This document shows positions 32,331 through 44,076 of a stretch of DNA of 64,000 nucleotides, one piece after another. Made by a program: the position numbers and the translations under genes. Each line of letters opens with the position of its first letter. Within the stretch, counting starts at the first letter, position 1. The notes under the pieces are model-generated. The model saw only the letters and a program-made list of their open reading frames with translations, ran no database searches and was not told the DNA's origin. The stretch covers positions 1 to 64,000 of the forward strand of contig VTPC01000028.1 in NCBI GenBank assembly GCA_011009095.1. Direction: 5' to 3'. This stretch comes from Ignelater luminosus (lineage: Eukaryota > Arthropoda > Insecta > Coleoptera > Elateridae).

Positions 32331-32854
32331 CTTAATGTATCTGTTTGTTTTCTTGTTTTGTATTTAGTATGAGATTTATTGTCATAATGCGATATATACA
32401 AAACTGAACAAGTTACCTTAATAAATGATGTTTCTGTGTTATATCTTCGCTTTACATCGCTGTGCATCAATCTTGCACAGTAGTGTTTCTAAACTTTATA
32501 TACACATCTTTATTTTAAGCCCTGCAATGATTCTCAGAATTCATTCGATTTATTAATCTCAACAAAAGTTCTAAAACAACCTATGATGACCTAAGAAGAA
32601 GCCTAGTGGATGGAAGCCTTAATTCCATTAAACTAACTAAGTTATGCTGAGAAGCTACTAATGTTAGTGTGTATATTTCCATTGTAAGGCAGATTGCTTG
32701 TATGTCGGCTAAACAGTTGCAGACCACGGAAGAAGCTTTTAAGGTAATGCAAGACTTTCCTACACCACTGTAATTACACGTACCTTACTATACGGGTTGT
32801 TAATGTATGATTCTTGGGCCAATTGTGAGTCGAAAAGTTCATGTACGTAAATGT
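31207..32854 (+). repeat. Segmental duplication, copy 2 (partner 21066-22721)
   Basis: Collinear with the copy B block including introns and about 500 bp of 3' flank. This copy keeps the uninterrupted TA (32854-32855) at which the Mos1-like mariner sits in the other copy. Confidence 0.9.
32420..32425 (+). terminator. Polyadenylation signal AATAAA of copy C
   Basis: 90 bp after the stop codon, same position as in copy B. Confidence 0.5.
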
Positions 32855-33503
32855 ATGTCTCAAATGCTTGGTTTTGAATATACCGGTTGTTGAAGTTTTT
32901 ATTCTTATTTCCGGTTCTTACCAAAAATTTCGAAAACCGTTTGAGATATTACACTAAATCTTAGTATAGATCTTTATGGTATAAAAACGCACTTTTTGAC
33001 CTAAAACAATTTTTTCTTTATTTAAGTAATGGCGTAGGTATGGCTACGTTCCGATGCAATTTCAACGAAAAACTTGTTATACCACTGATTTTTTTGAGTG
33101 TTATTTTATTATCATATTAATTACTATCAATTATAAACAAAAAAGGCCTCTTCCATTTTTTTTCGTACAGCTTATCATTTTAAAGAAAATAATTAAAATA
33201 TTACCGAGATTACTCATTAAATGGATATCTGCAATTTGTTCCTAAGCAGAAACCACTTACATAAAATTAAGTTAGCTTTGTCCGTTGTTAAGGAAACGTT
33301 TTGATTCTGTGTTTTAAGGAACGCTTGTTCTTATGTAGTGTTTTGACAATTTTTGGCAAAAACCGAAAAAAATGAAAACTTTAACACCCTGTATATCAAA
33401 AACCAAGTATTTTAGGACATACATTTATATGAACTTTTCGACTTAGAATTGGCCTACGAATCGCCCATTACAAGAAGTACATAACATTAAGTAACACCCT
33501 GTA
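32791..33503. mobile_element. Non-autonomous element with long imperfect inverted ends
   Basis: The left end (from TACGGGTTGTTAATG) and the complement of the right end (TACAGGGTGTTACTTAATG, ending near 33503) match over about 130 bases, sharing GGCCAATT, GAGTCGAAAAGTTCAT and ATGCTTGGTTTT-like words. The middle has no gene. The left arm of the same element is present after copy B (from about 22657), where the Mos1-like mariner has split it. Confidence 0.7.
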
Positions 33504-33875
33504 GTAGTGCTAATACATACTCCATTTGCTTATAACTCTCAGTGTCATTAACAAAGACGTTACTTTCTTTCGTGAAAGGAATAAACCAGCACCTCTATTA
33601 ATGTATTTTATGTTCTACTGCATCATAAATCCTTAGTTTATAATAATGTTTTCAGTCCAGAAAGCTATGCTTTATTGTACTAGTAATATAAATATAAAGT
33701 AAATTGGACTCTACTGTCAATGTCAGATAATACATAGTTACATAATATAAATAACATTAACAACAACCAAAGAACGCTTTGATACTGTATATTTTCATAA
33801 ATATCAAAATGGAAAAATTAATTTTTAAATTTTTCTATGGTTATTATTTTTGTTATTCATAGCAATAGAACATAA
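33504..33875. other. AT-rich spacer before the LINE
   Basis: No gene. May include the 5' leader of the LINE that follows. Confidence 0.3.
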
Positions 33876-34313
33876 ATGGTTTCCAATTTTAATAATAAAA
33901 CTTCTCGTAATAAGTTAATTATTGGCTCTGGTACTTCGAATTCACAATTAGATGAGGGCTTCACCGCAGCAACAAAACAAGCCCGTAGTTATGATGTACA
34001 CGTTACAAGAGTTAATCCAAATGTTGATGAAACCAAGATCGAGAATTATGTTACTGGTAAATTAATAAAAATGTCAGATAATTAAAAAACCAGTTCATTG
34101 AAAATCAAGGTTACTCGTCTAAACGCTAAATATCCTGAACACTACAGTTTTTTTAAGGTCACTGCGGAATCGTCTCATTTATCGCATTTACTTAATGCAT
34201 CCTTTTGGCCACAAGGTGTTGCTGTTCGGAAATTTTATAATGCTCCCGTTCATCAAAAATTAAATAATGATAAAAAATTTCAAAGGGCAATTCCCACCAA
34301 GCATCCGACATAA
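33876..34313 (+). pseudogene. LINE ORF1 C-terminal region
   Basis: Starts MVSNFNNKTSRNKLIIGSGT. After an in-frame stop at 34083 it continues in another frame as KVTRLNAKYPEHYSFFKV..FWPQGVAVRKFY, the compact RNA-binding-like segment found at the end of ORF1 in many insect non-LTR elements. Zinc knuckles are not visible, so the front part is missing or too decayed to read. Confidence 0.6.
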
Positions 34314-36988
34314 ACATATTTTATCAAAATGTTCGTGGTCTTAGGACAAAAGTTAATGAAATATTTACTAGTGTATTAAGCGAAGATCACACTGTGGTTT
34401 GTCTCTCAACTAAAACAACGAGCAAAGAACGGGGTGGTGGAGTTCTTATCGCAGTCAAAAAGAGTTTGTCATCTTTTCTAATTAATGTTGATGTAAAAGA
34501 TGGGGAAGAGATATGGACTTGCTAGTAAAAATCCGATAGTGGGAGTTGTTTATTTTCCACCAAATTCGGATATTTCTTTATATGAAGGTCATCTTCAATT
34601 AATTTCGGAGATTACCATAACTTATCCTGATAGTATCATTTGTGTTTTAGGTGATTATAACCTACCAAAAATTACATGGTATCGTGATAATTTCTGTGAT
34701 ACTGTATGTGATACTTTAATTCCAGTTAATGTACACTCTAAGATAGAAGAAATTGTTTGTGATAATTTTGCGTTTTATGGTTTTTTTCAAAAGAATTATA
34801 TTTATAATGCTAATAATGTTATCTTAGATTTAGTATTTTGTAATGTGGATTTTGTAAATATTTATCATTGGCCACATTTAACTAAACCTGACATAATCAT
34901 CCTTCTTTTGTATTAAATGTAAAGAATTGTTCATAGTCAACTCTTACCAATGGTGAAATATTTTATTTAGACTTTAAGAATGCACCATATGAGTTGATTA
35001 ATAATCATTTAGACAATATTGATTGGAATCTACTAAACAATTTTAGTTCAATTGAGGAATCTGTTAATATTTTCTACGACATTAATAATTCTGTTATATC
35101 TTTATATGTTAAGTTAAAAAGAGTGCCAATGCGAAAGCAGTTTAATTTTCCTAAATGGTTTGATGATAGTACGAAATCTTTAATTATTGAAAAGAAAATC
35201 GCTCACAAACAATTCAAACAGTCCAGATCTCCTATAGATTACAATATATTTAAGGATTTAAGAAATAAATGTAAAATTGCTATCAATAACTGTAGGTTAA
35301 ATAACATAAGAAGCATTGAGAATAATATTTTAGAAAATCCTCAACACTTCTGGCATGTTAGATCTCAAAAAGGAGATAATTCTTTACCTAACTGTATTAG
35401 AGATGAAAATTCTGTGGGTTATACTCCGATTGAAATCGCCTCTTTATTTGCAAAGTACTTCCATTCTGTTTATGGTACCTATGATACTTATAAAAGTAAA
35501 CTTTGTGATAATAATGTAAAAGCAATTGTCGATCTTTGCAATTTAAATATATCTAGAGAAGATATTTTCAATAAAATAAATTCTCTAGATGCTAATTCTA
35601 AAACTGGTCCAGATAATATTCCTGCAGTCTTCTTGAAGTGCTGTGCAAACAACTTAGTTAAACCTTTGTGCATTTTGTTTAATAATTCTCTGAGTAGTTC
35701 TGTATTTCCTGAATTGTGAAAAAAATCAAACGTTTTTCCTGTTTTTAAAACGGGAGATCGTTGAGATGCTCGTAATTACCGTACAATTAGTACTCCATCT
35801 GCAATTCCAAAAGTTTTTGAAGCCATTGTTACGGATAAATTGTTTCAATCCGTAAAAAACATTATAATTGATGAACAGCATGGTTTTGTTAAGGGTAGAT
35901 CTACGCTAACAAATCTTTTCTTATTTACCAATTATGTTCTGCATACTATAGAATTGGGTCATAACGTTGATTGTATTTATACTGATCTTAATAAGGCATT
36001 TGACAGAGTCAATATTGAGGGCTTGATCTACAAATTAAGTAAATTAGGTTTACAAAACCCTTGTTGTCGTGGATCTACTCTTACTTAAACATGCGAAAAC
36101 AAAGAGTTGTCATTAATAATTCTACCTCCGAATGGTTTAACATTACTTCCGGCGTACCGCAAGGATCCCATTTGGGACCAATTCTTCTTATTTTGTTTAT
36201 TAATGATATAAATTATTCTATCAATTCCAGCAAATTTCTGCTATATGCTGATGATTTAAAACTTTTCATTCGTACTGATGCTGTTGGTTCAGATCATTTG
36301 TTACAGGCTGATTTGGATTGTTTGACTTCGTGGTGTAGTGAAAACCATCTGGAATTAAATATTTCAAAATGCAAATCTTTACGATTTTCTAAAAAGTTAT
36401 CACCTGGTATTTGTAATTATTACATTAATAATATAGCAATAGAAAGTGTTACTTGCTTTAAGGATTTAGGTGTTATTATTGATGCATGTGTTAGTTATGA
36501 TCAGCATATTACAAATCTACTTAGCAGAGCCAATAGAATATTAGGATTTATTGTGCGTCAGTGTACTGATTCCACAGATTTAAGAATTTTAATTATACTA
36601 TATACGTCTCAAGTTCGTTCACTTCTGGAGTATTGCACAACCATTTGGTGTCCATATTATATTACATTAGTAAATATTTAGAATGGAAGCAACACAGAAA
36701 CGATTTGTAAAATTTTTATGTTACAAGTACCGAATTGATTACTACGGTTACAGTTATAGTGATCTTTTACATTACTTTGGCCTATCTTTATTGCATGTGC
36801 GCCGCAATTATTACGATTTATGTTTTTTGTTTAAAGTATTTAATCGATTTATTAATTGTTCTCAAATACTGCAATGTTTTTCTTTGAACATAAAAAATAC
36901 CAATTTACGTAATTTACCAATTTTCAATATTCCTTTCCATCGAACTGCATATGGTGCAAATTCTCCTCACTGTAGAATATGTCACTAA
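34313..36988 (+). pseudogene. LINE ORF2: AP endonuclease and reverse transcriptase, disrupted
   Basis: Endonuclease: NVRGLRTK at the start, then GVVYFPPNSD, CVLGDYNLPKITW and LDLVFCN, interrupted by shifts. The connecting helices (KWFDDSTKSLIIEKK) lead into reverse transcriptase: DANSKTGPDNIPAVFLK, EEQHGF-like DEQHGFVKGRST, motif A YTDLNKAFDRV, motif B SGVPQGSHLGPILL, motif C LLYADDLKLF, then CKSLRF and LGVIID. The catalytic aspartates of motifs A and C are present but no continuous frame joins them (breaks near 35720, 36065 and 36680). Inactive copy. Confidence 0.85.
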
Positions 36989-37130
36989 ATATGTGGCAAT
37001 ATTTTATATTTATATTTATATTTATTCTACATTACATTATGTATATGTAGTTATTTTGGTTAATGTTTCAATAAGATTTGTTTGTAAATGGATATCCGTT
37101 AATAAATTATTATTATTATTATTATTATAA

Positions 37131-38500
37131 AATAATGTAAATATGTTACTCGTACATAATATGACTTTCGCTGGCTCAACCATAAACCAGGCTCGTTCAA
37201 TAAAGTCGTCCTGCATTATGTAGTAGTAACATAACTATCTATTATTTCTGTATTAATTCTCTATTAATTTCCTTTAGATATTAGCAACTGTAATATATAA
37301 TTTTACTTGAATTTAATAATTCTATACATTCATACAAATAAACATTTTAAATACGAACTGTTGTCATCAATTGTTTAACTTCTTTTCAGACAATATTAAT
37401 ATTTATCATTGACATGGTATGGTAATATTTAGTGTTAATCAAGCTAGAATTATAGTATTATTCATCTCACAATTATTGGTGAGTTGTTATACTTTACAAA
37501 AACAGCAATAATTATACGCATGCTGTATAATAATATAAGTGAAGTGAATTTTGAAAATCTGCAAAAAATGTTATCTTGTGATGTATACAATGATAAGTTG
37601 TCTCCTGAATTTGATTATATAATATGTAAAGGCTGCAATGGCAATTTTACTAATTATTGTAATAATATAAGTACCCCAATGGAATGAATACCACAACATA
37701 TACATACTCTTAATTCGGGGCCGAAATTGAGTTCTCAATCAAAATTTTAATGTCAATGTCAAATGTTTAATAATTATAGGTTAAAGGTCCTGACATTGAC
37801 TCGTGTCAATTATATTTGTCAACTTTTATTACAAATATGAAAATATGTTTGTTCAAGATTTTTGTGAATTGATAATAGTTAATTCATTCAAAGAATTTCA
37901 CAATTTTAATTTTTAGACTATAATAATAAATATATATCTAAACACAAACTTTTTAAAATATTAACCTTTTTATTTTAAGTTTGAGAATTTAATTTTATCT
38001 ATATTTTATTTGGTGATACCACTTATCAATCCTGTCGTGTCCTCTTTATCTTGGGGATCTCTTGTTTCACCTTTACGTCGCTTACTCCTAGACGTCTTCT
38101 CACAGAATCATCCTTGATTTCGCGCTTCGTATCTCACCCAAGAAGTTTTCACTACAGTGAAGTTCTAAATGTGCACCAAATTACTCTTATGTCCCTCCAA
38201 ACCAACAGAAGAAAGCAGAAGGAATTAGAAGATAAGTATGATAATGAATATATAATTGTCTTTTGCAAAATATACTTTGTTCTTTAACTAATGAACTGTT
38301 TTCTTTCATTTGACAAGATTGTGTAACTATTATTTAATAGAGTCTTCTATTTAATATGATAATCTCTTTTTATAATTTTTAATCAATCTAATAATCATCA
38401 TCTTCGGCACTGTCACGAAACGCAATAGTGTTAAGAAGGGGGCAGTGTAACGCGCCACCCCTCGAATATACTAGAAAATGTCCCGAACAGTTGCGAACAA
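37131..38500. other. AT-rich intergenic DNA
   Basis: A short frame at 37520-37687 has a C-x2-C..C pattern (YIICKGCNGNFTNYC) that recalls the PHD-like finger at the start of some CR1 ORF1 proteins, so it may be a LINE 5' scrap. A 78-codon frame at 38051 is unrecognised. Nothing else supported. Confidence 0.35.
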
Positions 38501-38509
38501 GCTGGTCGA

Positions 38510-38700
38510 ACGTGCCGAAGCAGTCTCGAACCATCCAGAGCTTCTCACATTGTTAATGATGACGAAAGTTGGATCTACTCATACGAGTCGGATATTAAAC
38601 AACAATCCACTGTTTGGATGTTACGAGATGAGTCGAAACCCACAAAAGTTGTTCGTGGCTCCATCTTTCGCAGCTGTTAGTAAGAATGAGCAGGTATGTT
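38510..38700 (+). pseudogene. Mariner transposase relic
   Basis: A short stretch reads NDDESWIYSYESDIKQQSTV then WMLRDESKPTKVV, matching the region around the first catalytic aspartate of mariner-type transposases (DE.W.Y.YD...KQ.S..W). One frameshift lies before it. No ends or other catalytic blocks remain. Confidence 0.65.
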
Positions 38701-38838
38701 GTCCTATACACTGTAAGCTTTGTACCCCTGCCGACCTCCTGTTTCCTCAGGAACCTATGGATTGATGGCGTACAGCACCCTAGCCGCTGCTAAAGTCCTG
38801 ACATTTATTTCTGTGCCGAGCTTTCCGTTGCTAGAAAT

Positions 38839-39330
38839 TTACACACCTAGATACATAAATTGATGCACCTGCTCCAAAGTTTGCTCTTTGATCATGATAC
38901 AGTAGATGCGCTGTTCTCTAGAAATAATTACTGTCTTGGTTTTGTTTATGTTTTTCTCAACCCCACCTTCTTCAAGGTCATAATCAATAGGTTGAGATTG
39001 TATTGCAACTTGTGAGTTGAGTCCCCTATTATCATCAGCATATATCAGCAAATTTATTATTATCGAAATAAGTCGCCAATTTTCCGGCTTGAATTTCTTG
39101 AAGCCTAAACGTTTCTTCAACACCATGTCCTGCAATCACTGCCATGAACAAGGGGCTTAGCATATCTTTTTGTTTTACTCCCAAGTTGGTACTGAACTGC
39201 TTTGAGGTACAATAATTTGACCTTATTTCGTTTTTGGAGGTCCAATAGAAGCTTTCGATTTGTTCGTCAGTTCGTTCCGTATGAATCACTAAGGTACTCA
39301 GTCAAACGCCTTCACAATATCAATAAAACA
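38839..39330 (-). pseudogene. RTE-like LINE reverse-transcriptase fragment
   Basis: On the minus strand, CFIDIVKAFD (motif A) at about 39320 is followed by LGVKQKDMLSPLFMAVI (motif B, normally GVRQGD..SP), then a decayed motif C region and INKTKTVIISRE..LEQVHQFMYLGV. Motif wording (KTK, ISRE, LEQV..YLG) fits RTE/BovB-type elements. Stops and shifts throughout. Confidence 0.65.
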
Positions 39331-39339
39331 CAAGTGAAG

Positions 39340-40560
39340 TTCTTTATTATACTTTACAGTTTACACTTAGTAATTCAAGCAAATTACTTTAAATGTTATT
39401 ACTATTATTTATCTTTTAATCAAGTAACATTGCTATTATTACTCTCAATTTAGCATGTTATGGTTAAGTGAACAGCAGCCCCCTCACGCTGAATTTCGCC
39501 TTTTGTTGCCCATTACCCTTGAATACATCTGTGTTATTATTAATTTTACTGTTTTATTATTATTGTTATTATCATTGTATAATATTATTATATTACTAAT
39601 GCACAACCCGTTACTGAAAAATAACTCAGTTAATAATAGTTATTTAATTCAAAAGAATAAAAGATATGTTATTTGTATCATGGAGCACCGTGTAGTTGTA
39701 AAGCAAGAAACAACAAAAAGTTTTTGTAGACGTTATTGCTGTTAAAACGTAACATAAACAAAGAACATTGATGAAAGCAACCCCGTATCCATCACTGTTT
39801 TTACTGCAAATTAATGCCTCAGTTAATTCCGCTTTCAAGGAAGAGAAGAATGCGATTAAATACTATATGCAGTTTGTGTTGCCTAGTAAGTGCTGAGACA
39901 TGCTTGTTTTCATCACTATTTTTAAAGCGTCCATTATATATATGTAATGTATATTGGCCTAAAATAAATTCATACATAAACGCTTTATTTTAAATTATTT
40001 TTGTTTTAAGAGCGTTGCTGGTCATATAATGTAATGTCAATGTGTGTTGCTTGATTAATGCTTGCATTAACATTTTCAAATGCATGGACGACTACGGCGG
40101 CCGTGTAATGTGTGTTACCTACTCAACACTTGCATAAATACCTCATTTTAGTTTTGCTCATTTCCAAATGTACAGTAGAAGCTGCCTACAAAGACGCTAA
40201 CGAACATTTCATTTCAGTTTGTCTGTTTTTTGCAAACGTGGGTACTATAACTTTGAAGACTAGTAATCAGTCATTAAAGGTAATGTAATAAACTACGTTA
40301 TTTTTAGTTGTTTCGGAACAACTAGGTGGGAAACAAATTAATTGGATTAATTTCAATAAAACTCCGCATTTGTTATCGATCTGAATAACTTTGTGAGCTG
40401 ACCACCTGTATTGTGAGAAGTGCAATTATACACAACATACGAATTCGAACTACTATAAACATCCTAACTGCTTCCAATTTGACCTAATTCCTATGTTCTA
40501 GGTAAAACATCAAAACTTTAATGTACAGTAGTGAGACAAAAAATAATATTAATTATAAAA
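39340..40560. other. AT-rich intergenic DNA
   Basis: No gene recognised. A 96-codon frame at 39455 is Ile/Leu/Asn-rich from low-complexity TTA-rich DNA and was not called. Confidence 0.4.
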
Positions 40561-40569
40561 CCTGTATCA

Positions 40570-40970
40570 ATTCCAGATAACATGCTGACGTCCGCCGAAT
40601 GTCCATCGGATGTCCGTTTCTACCGCATTTAAATCGATATAACGTTAGATGGACGTTCGGTTTATGTCCATTTTTTGTCTTTTGTTCGTCGTCGTCCGTC
40701 GGATACACCCAGCAAACGTACATTGTACGGCCTTCTTGGATATCCGTGCACGTACGCTAAAGGCGTACAATGTACGTTCTGCAGTACATCCTCTGGATCT
40801 ATAATGTACGGTTTGTATACATCCGGGGACATTCGATGTACGTATTCGTGGATCAAATATGGATGGATTATGTACGTACGTAGATTATGAACTGTGCGTC
40901 TGTGTGTTTGGTCTTTTAATACATTCAAACATGGCGCATTTTGGATGTCCGTACTATATCCGAAAATAGA
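40570..40970. repeat. GTAC/ACGT and GGATGTCC word-rich block
   Basis: GTAC occurs about eleven times between 40718 and 40955, mostly as (T)GTACG or GTACAT, where about one is expected by chance. The left part (40590-40680) uses variants of GGATGTCC/GGACGTTC. CCCAGCAAAC occurs at 40708, as at 8961. Spacing is irregular and there is no common period. Opposite open frames of 71 and 88 codons overlap here and reflect the palindromic words, not genes. Confidence 0.55.
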
Positions 40971-41359
40971 CCGCAGTTGGAAAGTATTTGTAATTTAAAA
41001 TTTAATTAAAACGCCAATTTCTTTCTGTTAAATTTATTGAGCTACATTACAAAATTAGACTAGGTCAGTAGCAGCAATGCATTAGGTCATTGTTTATGTA
41101 TCCCCATACTTCTGGGAAAAGATTGAATTACATTTAAAGGTTACAGACGTTTTAACCTTTCTTTCTCAGAAGGTTGGTTGCTACCCTTCCGAACAAAAAA
41201 GTGATTTTTTTAAATTAGAAATGCTACAGAAACACGTGTCTAGGGCCTACAATGCGTCAGTTTTATTTTGTGAAACCATTTCAGAAATACCCTGTATACT
41301 ACTAGTGTACAAAAAGTTCCGTCTAATAAGCGAAAGATTTAATCTAGCAAATGGATATT
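40971..41359. other. Intergenic DNA
   Basis: No gene. ATACCCTGTATAC at 41287 looks like the end of a mariner- or MITE-type repeat; its partner was not found. Confidence 0.3.
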
Positions 41360-41800
41360 AAGTCGTCATGGAAGCAATATTACGCGTCATAGCGTATTTG
41401 ACATGCACAGTGTTTGTCAATGACTTGAAAGAAAACCCTCACACATTAAAAGAGCACTTGCATCAACGTTTTAGTTTATTTCGGCAGGAATTATTGAGGA
41501 AAACTCATTGGTCCTATATTCCCCCAAATCGACCGAATGCTGAAGGCTATTTGCATTTTTTTTTTGGAGAAACCCTTATCAACCTATCGGAAGACGTTGC
41601 AGTAGCAATTCTTAGAACTTTGTGGTTTTAGAATGATGGTGCATCCGCTTATCACGGTATAACAGTTTGGGAACAACTCGAATTAGCGACACTACGAATA
41701 CCATTACCAAAAAAATGATACAATTAACCAATTACCAATCAGGGCTATGAAATGTGTTGAAGCTGGAAGAAGTCATTTTGAGCATTTGCTCTAGTGTTAT
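41360..41800 (+). pseudogene. DUF4817-type transposase C-terminal relic
   Basis: Open from 41368 to 41631: NPHTLKEHLHQRFSLF, then IPPNRPNAEGYLHF and NLSEDVAVAILRTLWF, then beyond a stop NDGASAYHGITVWEQL (second catalytic Asp block) and near 41750 RAMKCVEAGRSHFEHLL, the family-typical C-terminus. The middle around the third aspartate is deleted. Distinct in sequence from the larger copy at 18.2-19.3 kb. Confidence 0.75.
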
Positions 41801-42633
41801 CTTTTTTAAGTAATTCTGATGCAAGCCTTTTAGGTCCCATTAATACATATTTCCTAATTTTTAATTCACATAGGAAAACAAAGAACGATTATTGAATCTC
41901 GTTTTCGTCAATGAAATTGGCTTAATAAACTAGGACAGAACAACGCAGACTATTATAGTTATTTCTATAACTTTATAAATTTAAATTAAAGAATCTTCAA
42001 GTTTTCCCAAAACTTTATTTTTATTTATTTACAGTAATGTTATGGAGATAATAAGTTTGCCTACTTCCAGTATTTAGTTAAAATATTTAAAATTATAACC
42101 AGATATTTGCTTTACAATATTACTATTACACAGATTCGATCGTTTTATCTCTAATAATAACCGAGATACCCCAAAAAGATAGCGACACTGCAGTTTACAG
42201 TAAATATTTTCTGCAAGGAGGCGGCAGATCAAGTTTCGCTCTTTTCAGTATATGCGATATATTTTTAAATTCGCGTCTGCTAACTTCCAATTTACTATAT
42301 CTAAATTGTGCGAGTTGTTGTAAATAATACGTTATATTATCAAGATCAAGACAGAAATCCGTAACTGGAATATTTTGCTACCTACTACCACTGGCATAGC
42401 ATCTTGTTACTTTTCATTTTGTAGGATATATGCTTTTACAAAATTCTTAAATATGATCATTTGGGCATAATTCTTTTAAATACGCGTTTGGAACACTTGC
42501 AGTAACATGTACTTTCGACAATGATTTATTTGATTACTACATAGTATTACAACAGTAAGTACATAAATGAATTTGTCTTTTACTAAATAGTAAACGTATA
42601 AAATCACAAGTAGAGCTTTATACAGACACGATA
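41801..42633. other. AT-rich DNA downstream of copy D
   Basis: No gene. TTTATT at 42525-42530 is a polyadenylation signal (AATAAA) for copy D on the minus strand, about 104 bp after its stop codon. Confidence 0.4.
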
Positions 42634-44076
42634 TTAATCAACATTTAATTTCCTAAAACTTCCTTCCACACCAAACATTTCAGCTGAAGTTTTTGGTTTA
42701 CCAGGTCGCTTACTTTCATCTGATCCATACTGTTCATCTTGAATAAACCAGTCTCTATATTTTTCTAATTTATGTCTCCATTCATCTTAAACATTTTACA
42801 GATATAGCTTTATTAAATATTTAATTATATTATTTACTTATTTTACCATTATTTTTAGATATAGATCCAGCTTTACCACCATACTCTTCAGGAAAAACTT
42901 CACGAGGTACATATTCAAAAAGTTGCTCTATTGCATCTTCTCTCAATATTTTAAACTACAATAACAAATATATAAATGTCAACGCGGAGGATGTTCAATA
43001 TAACAACCATTTACCCGACTTCTCAACTTTTCACTAAAAAATGGCAGAAACATGTTTATCACGACATCGTAAACTGCTGATGTATTCGCAAAATAAACTC
43101 CCTTTAGTCTTAATGGATAAGCGCTTTGCAAGGTGAGCATAACTTTCTTGCAGATTGTGGGAGTTAAGTGCTTGATATATTTTATAGAAAATCCTGTCAT
43201 ATCATGGACAATGTATAATCCGTTGACAATAAAATTATCATCTTCATTTAAAAGAACATCTAGAGACATAAGCCCTATTCTGAGTAAATCTAAAAAGTGG
43301 TGACTTTCTGGGTTAAATACTTTCCATCTCACTAGCAGAAGAGTTGGAATTCCTGCCTGTGCAGTACTTTCCGTGAAGACAACCATTCCTCTGAAAAAAA
43401 GTACACAGAGTATACAAAACTTTTACAAACGAATACTAACTTTGCTCTATTCATAGGATAATGTCAAATCGCATAGAAGCCGCGTCCAATTTAAAATAGT
43501 TACTAAATTAAGATCTCAAAAGAATAAAATTATAGGTAATGAACTGATATCATGATAGAAAGAAATCAAAATATCAAAGTAGATTAAAAGAGACAAAACA
43601 GCTTTGGGGAAAAAATCAACAGAAAAGGAACTTATTACAAAGCTTTGCCTCATAAATAAAAAGAAAGATGTCTGCAGATAAGTAATGTTATTTTTATATA
43701 GTACTCGTACTTAACTGTTTATCTAGAATTTCCTGGAATTTTTTGAGAGAGGGATCCCAGCCCAAAAATATTTCTGGTGATAAAGTTTTCATGGTGTAAA
43801 AATAATCCAACTTCTCTTTCGTCCTCTGTAGACTGAATTTAGAGCTGCGTAGGAAGCTTAACAAAAATTGCGGATCTTGAACACGTAAAAAATGAGTTAA
43901 ATATCATACGATACTAATTAAAAACCCAAAAGCTAACCTTTTCTGCAGTTAAGATGGGGCTGCTTCTCAATCCATTCTTGAATATGTTGCAAGTCTTCGT
44001 TTAGTCTTTTCGAATCTTCATTTAGTTCTTTTTTGGCTTTTTCTTGTAGTGTCGGAGATAGTGGGCGGATCTCCAT
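42634..44076 (-). CDS. CRAL-TRIO lipid-carrier protein, copy D, intact, inverted
   Basis: Five exons on the minus strand: 44076-43938, 43875-43716, 43390-43015, 42955-42847 and 42785-42634 (TAA). Together 312 codons including stop, 311 residues. Exon lengths (139/160/376/109/152) and phases equal the other copies. Start [21 protein letters not shown]-terminal helices [20 protein letters not shown]; the CRAL-TRIO lipid-binding domain includes [18 protein letters not shown] and [16 protein letters not shown]; the EYGGKAG turn in exon 4; tail [12 protein letters not shown]. Much more diverged from A-C than these are from each other, so it is an older duplicate or a separate subfamily member and may bind another ligand. 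Two introns use the less common donor GTTA. No frame disruption. Confidence 0.93.

Larger units (their letters stand above)
33876..37130 (+). mobile_element. CR1/Jockey-type LINE, near full length but decayed, (TTA)n tail
   Basis: Order: an ORF1-like stretch (33876-34313), an endonuclease (from FYQNVRGLRTKVNE at about 34319), reverse transcriptase, a C-terminal region, and a short (TTA)n tail at 37108-37129. Several stops and shifts interrupt it. The 5' boundary and target duplications were not resolved. Trinucleotide tails like this are typical of CR1/Jockey-group non-LTR elements (family knowledge). Confidence 0.85.

Noticed and set aside
37484..37687. Possible zinc-finger protein
   Set aside because: Only one C-x2-C..C pattern is seen in a short frame; at most a LINE ORF1 scrap, not a gene.
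39455..39745. 96-codon hydrophobic open frame
   Set aside because: Low-complexity TTA-rich DNA gives Leu/Ile runs; no signal peptide or ordered membrane pattern.
40662..40928. Overlapping 88-codon (minus) and 71-codon (plus) open frames
   Set aside because: They arise from palindromic GTAC words read on both strands, so they mirror each other and match no protein.
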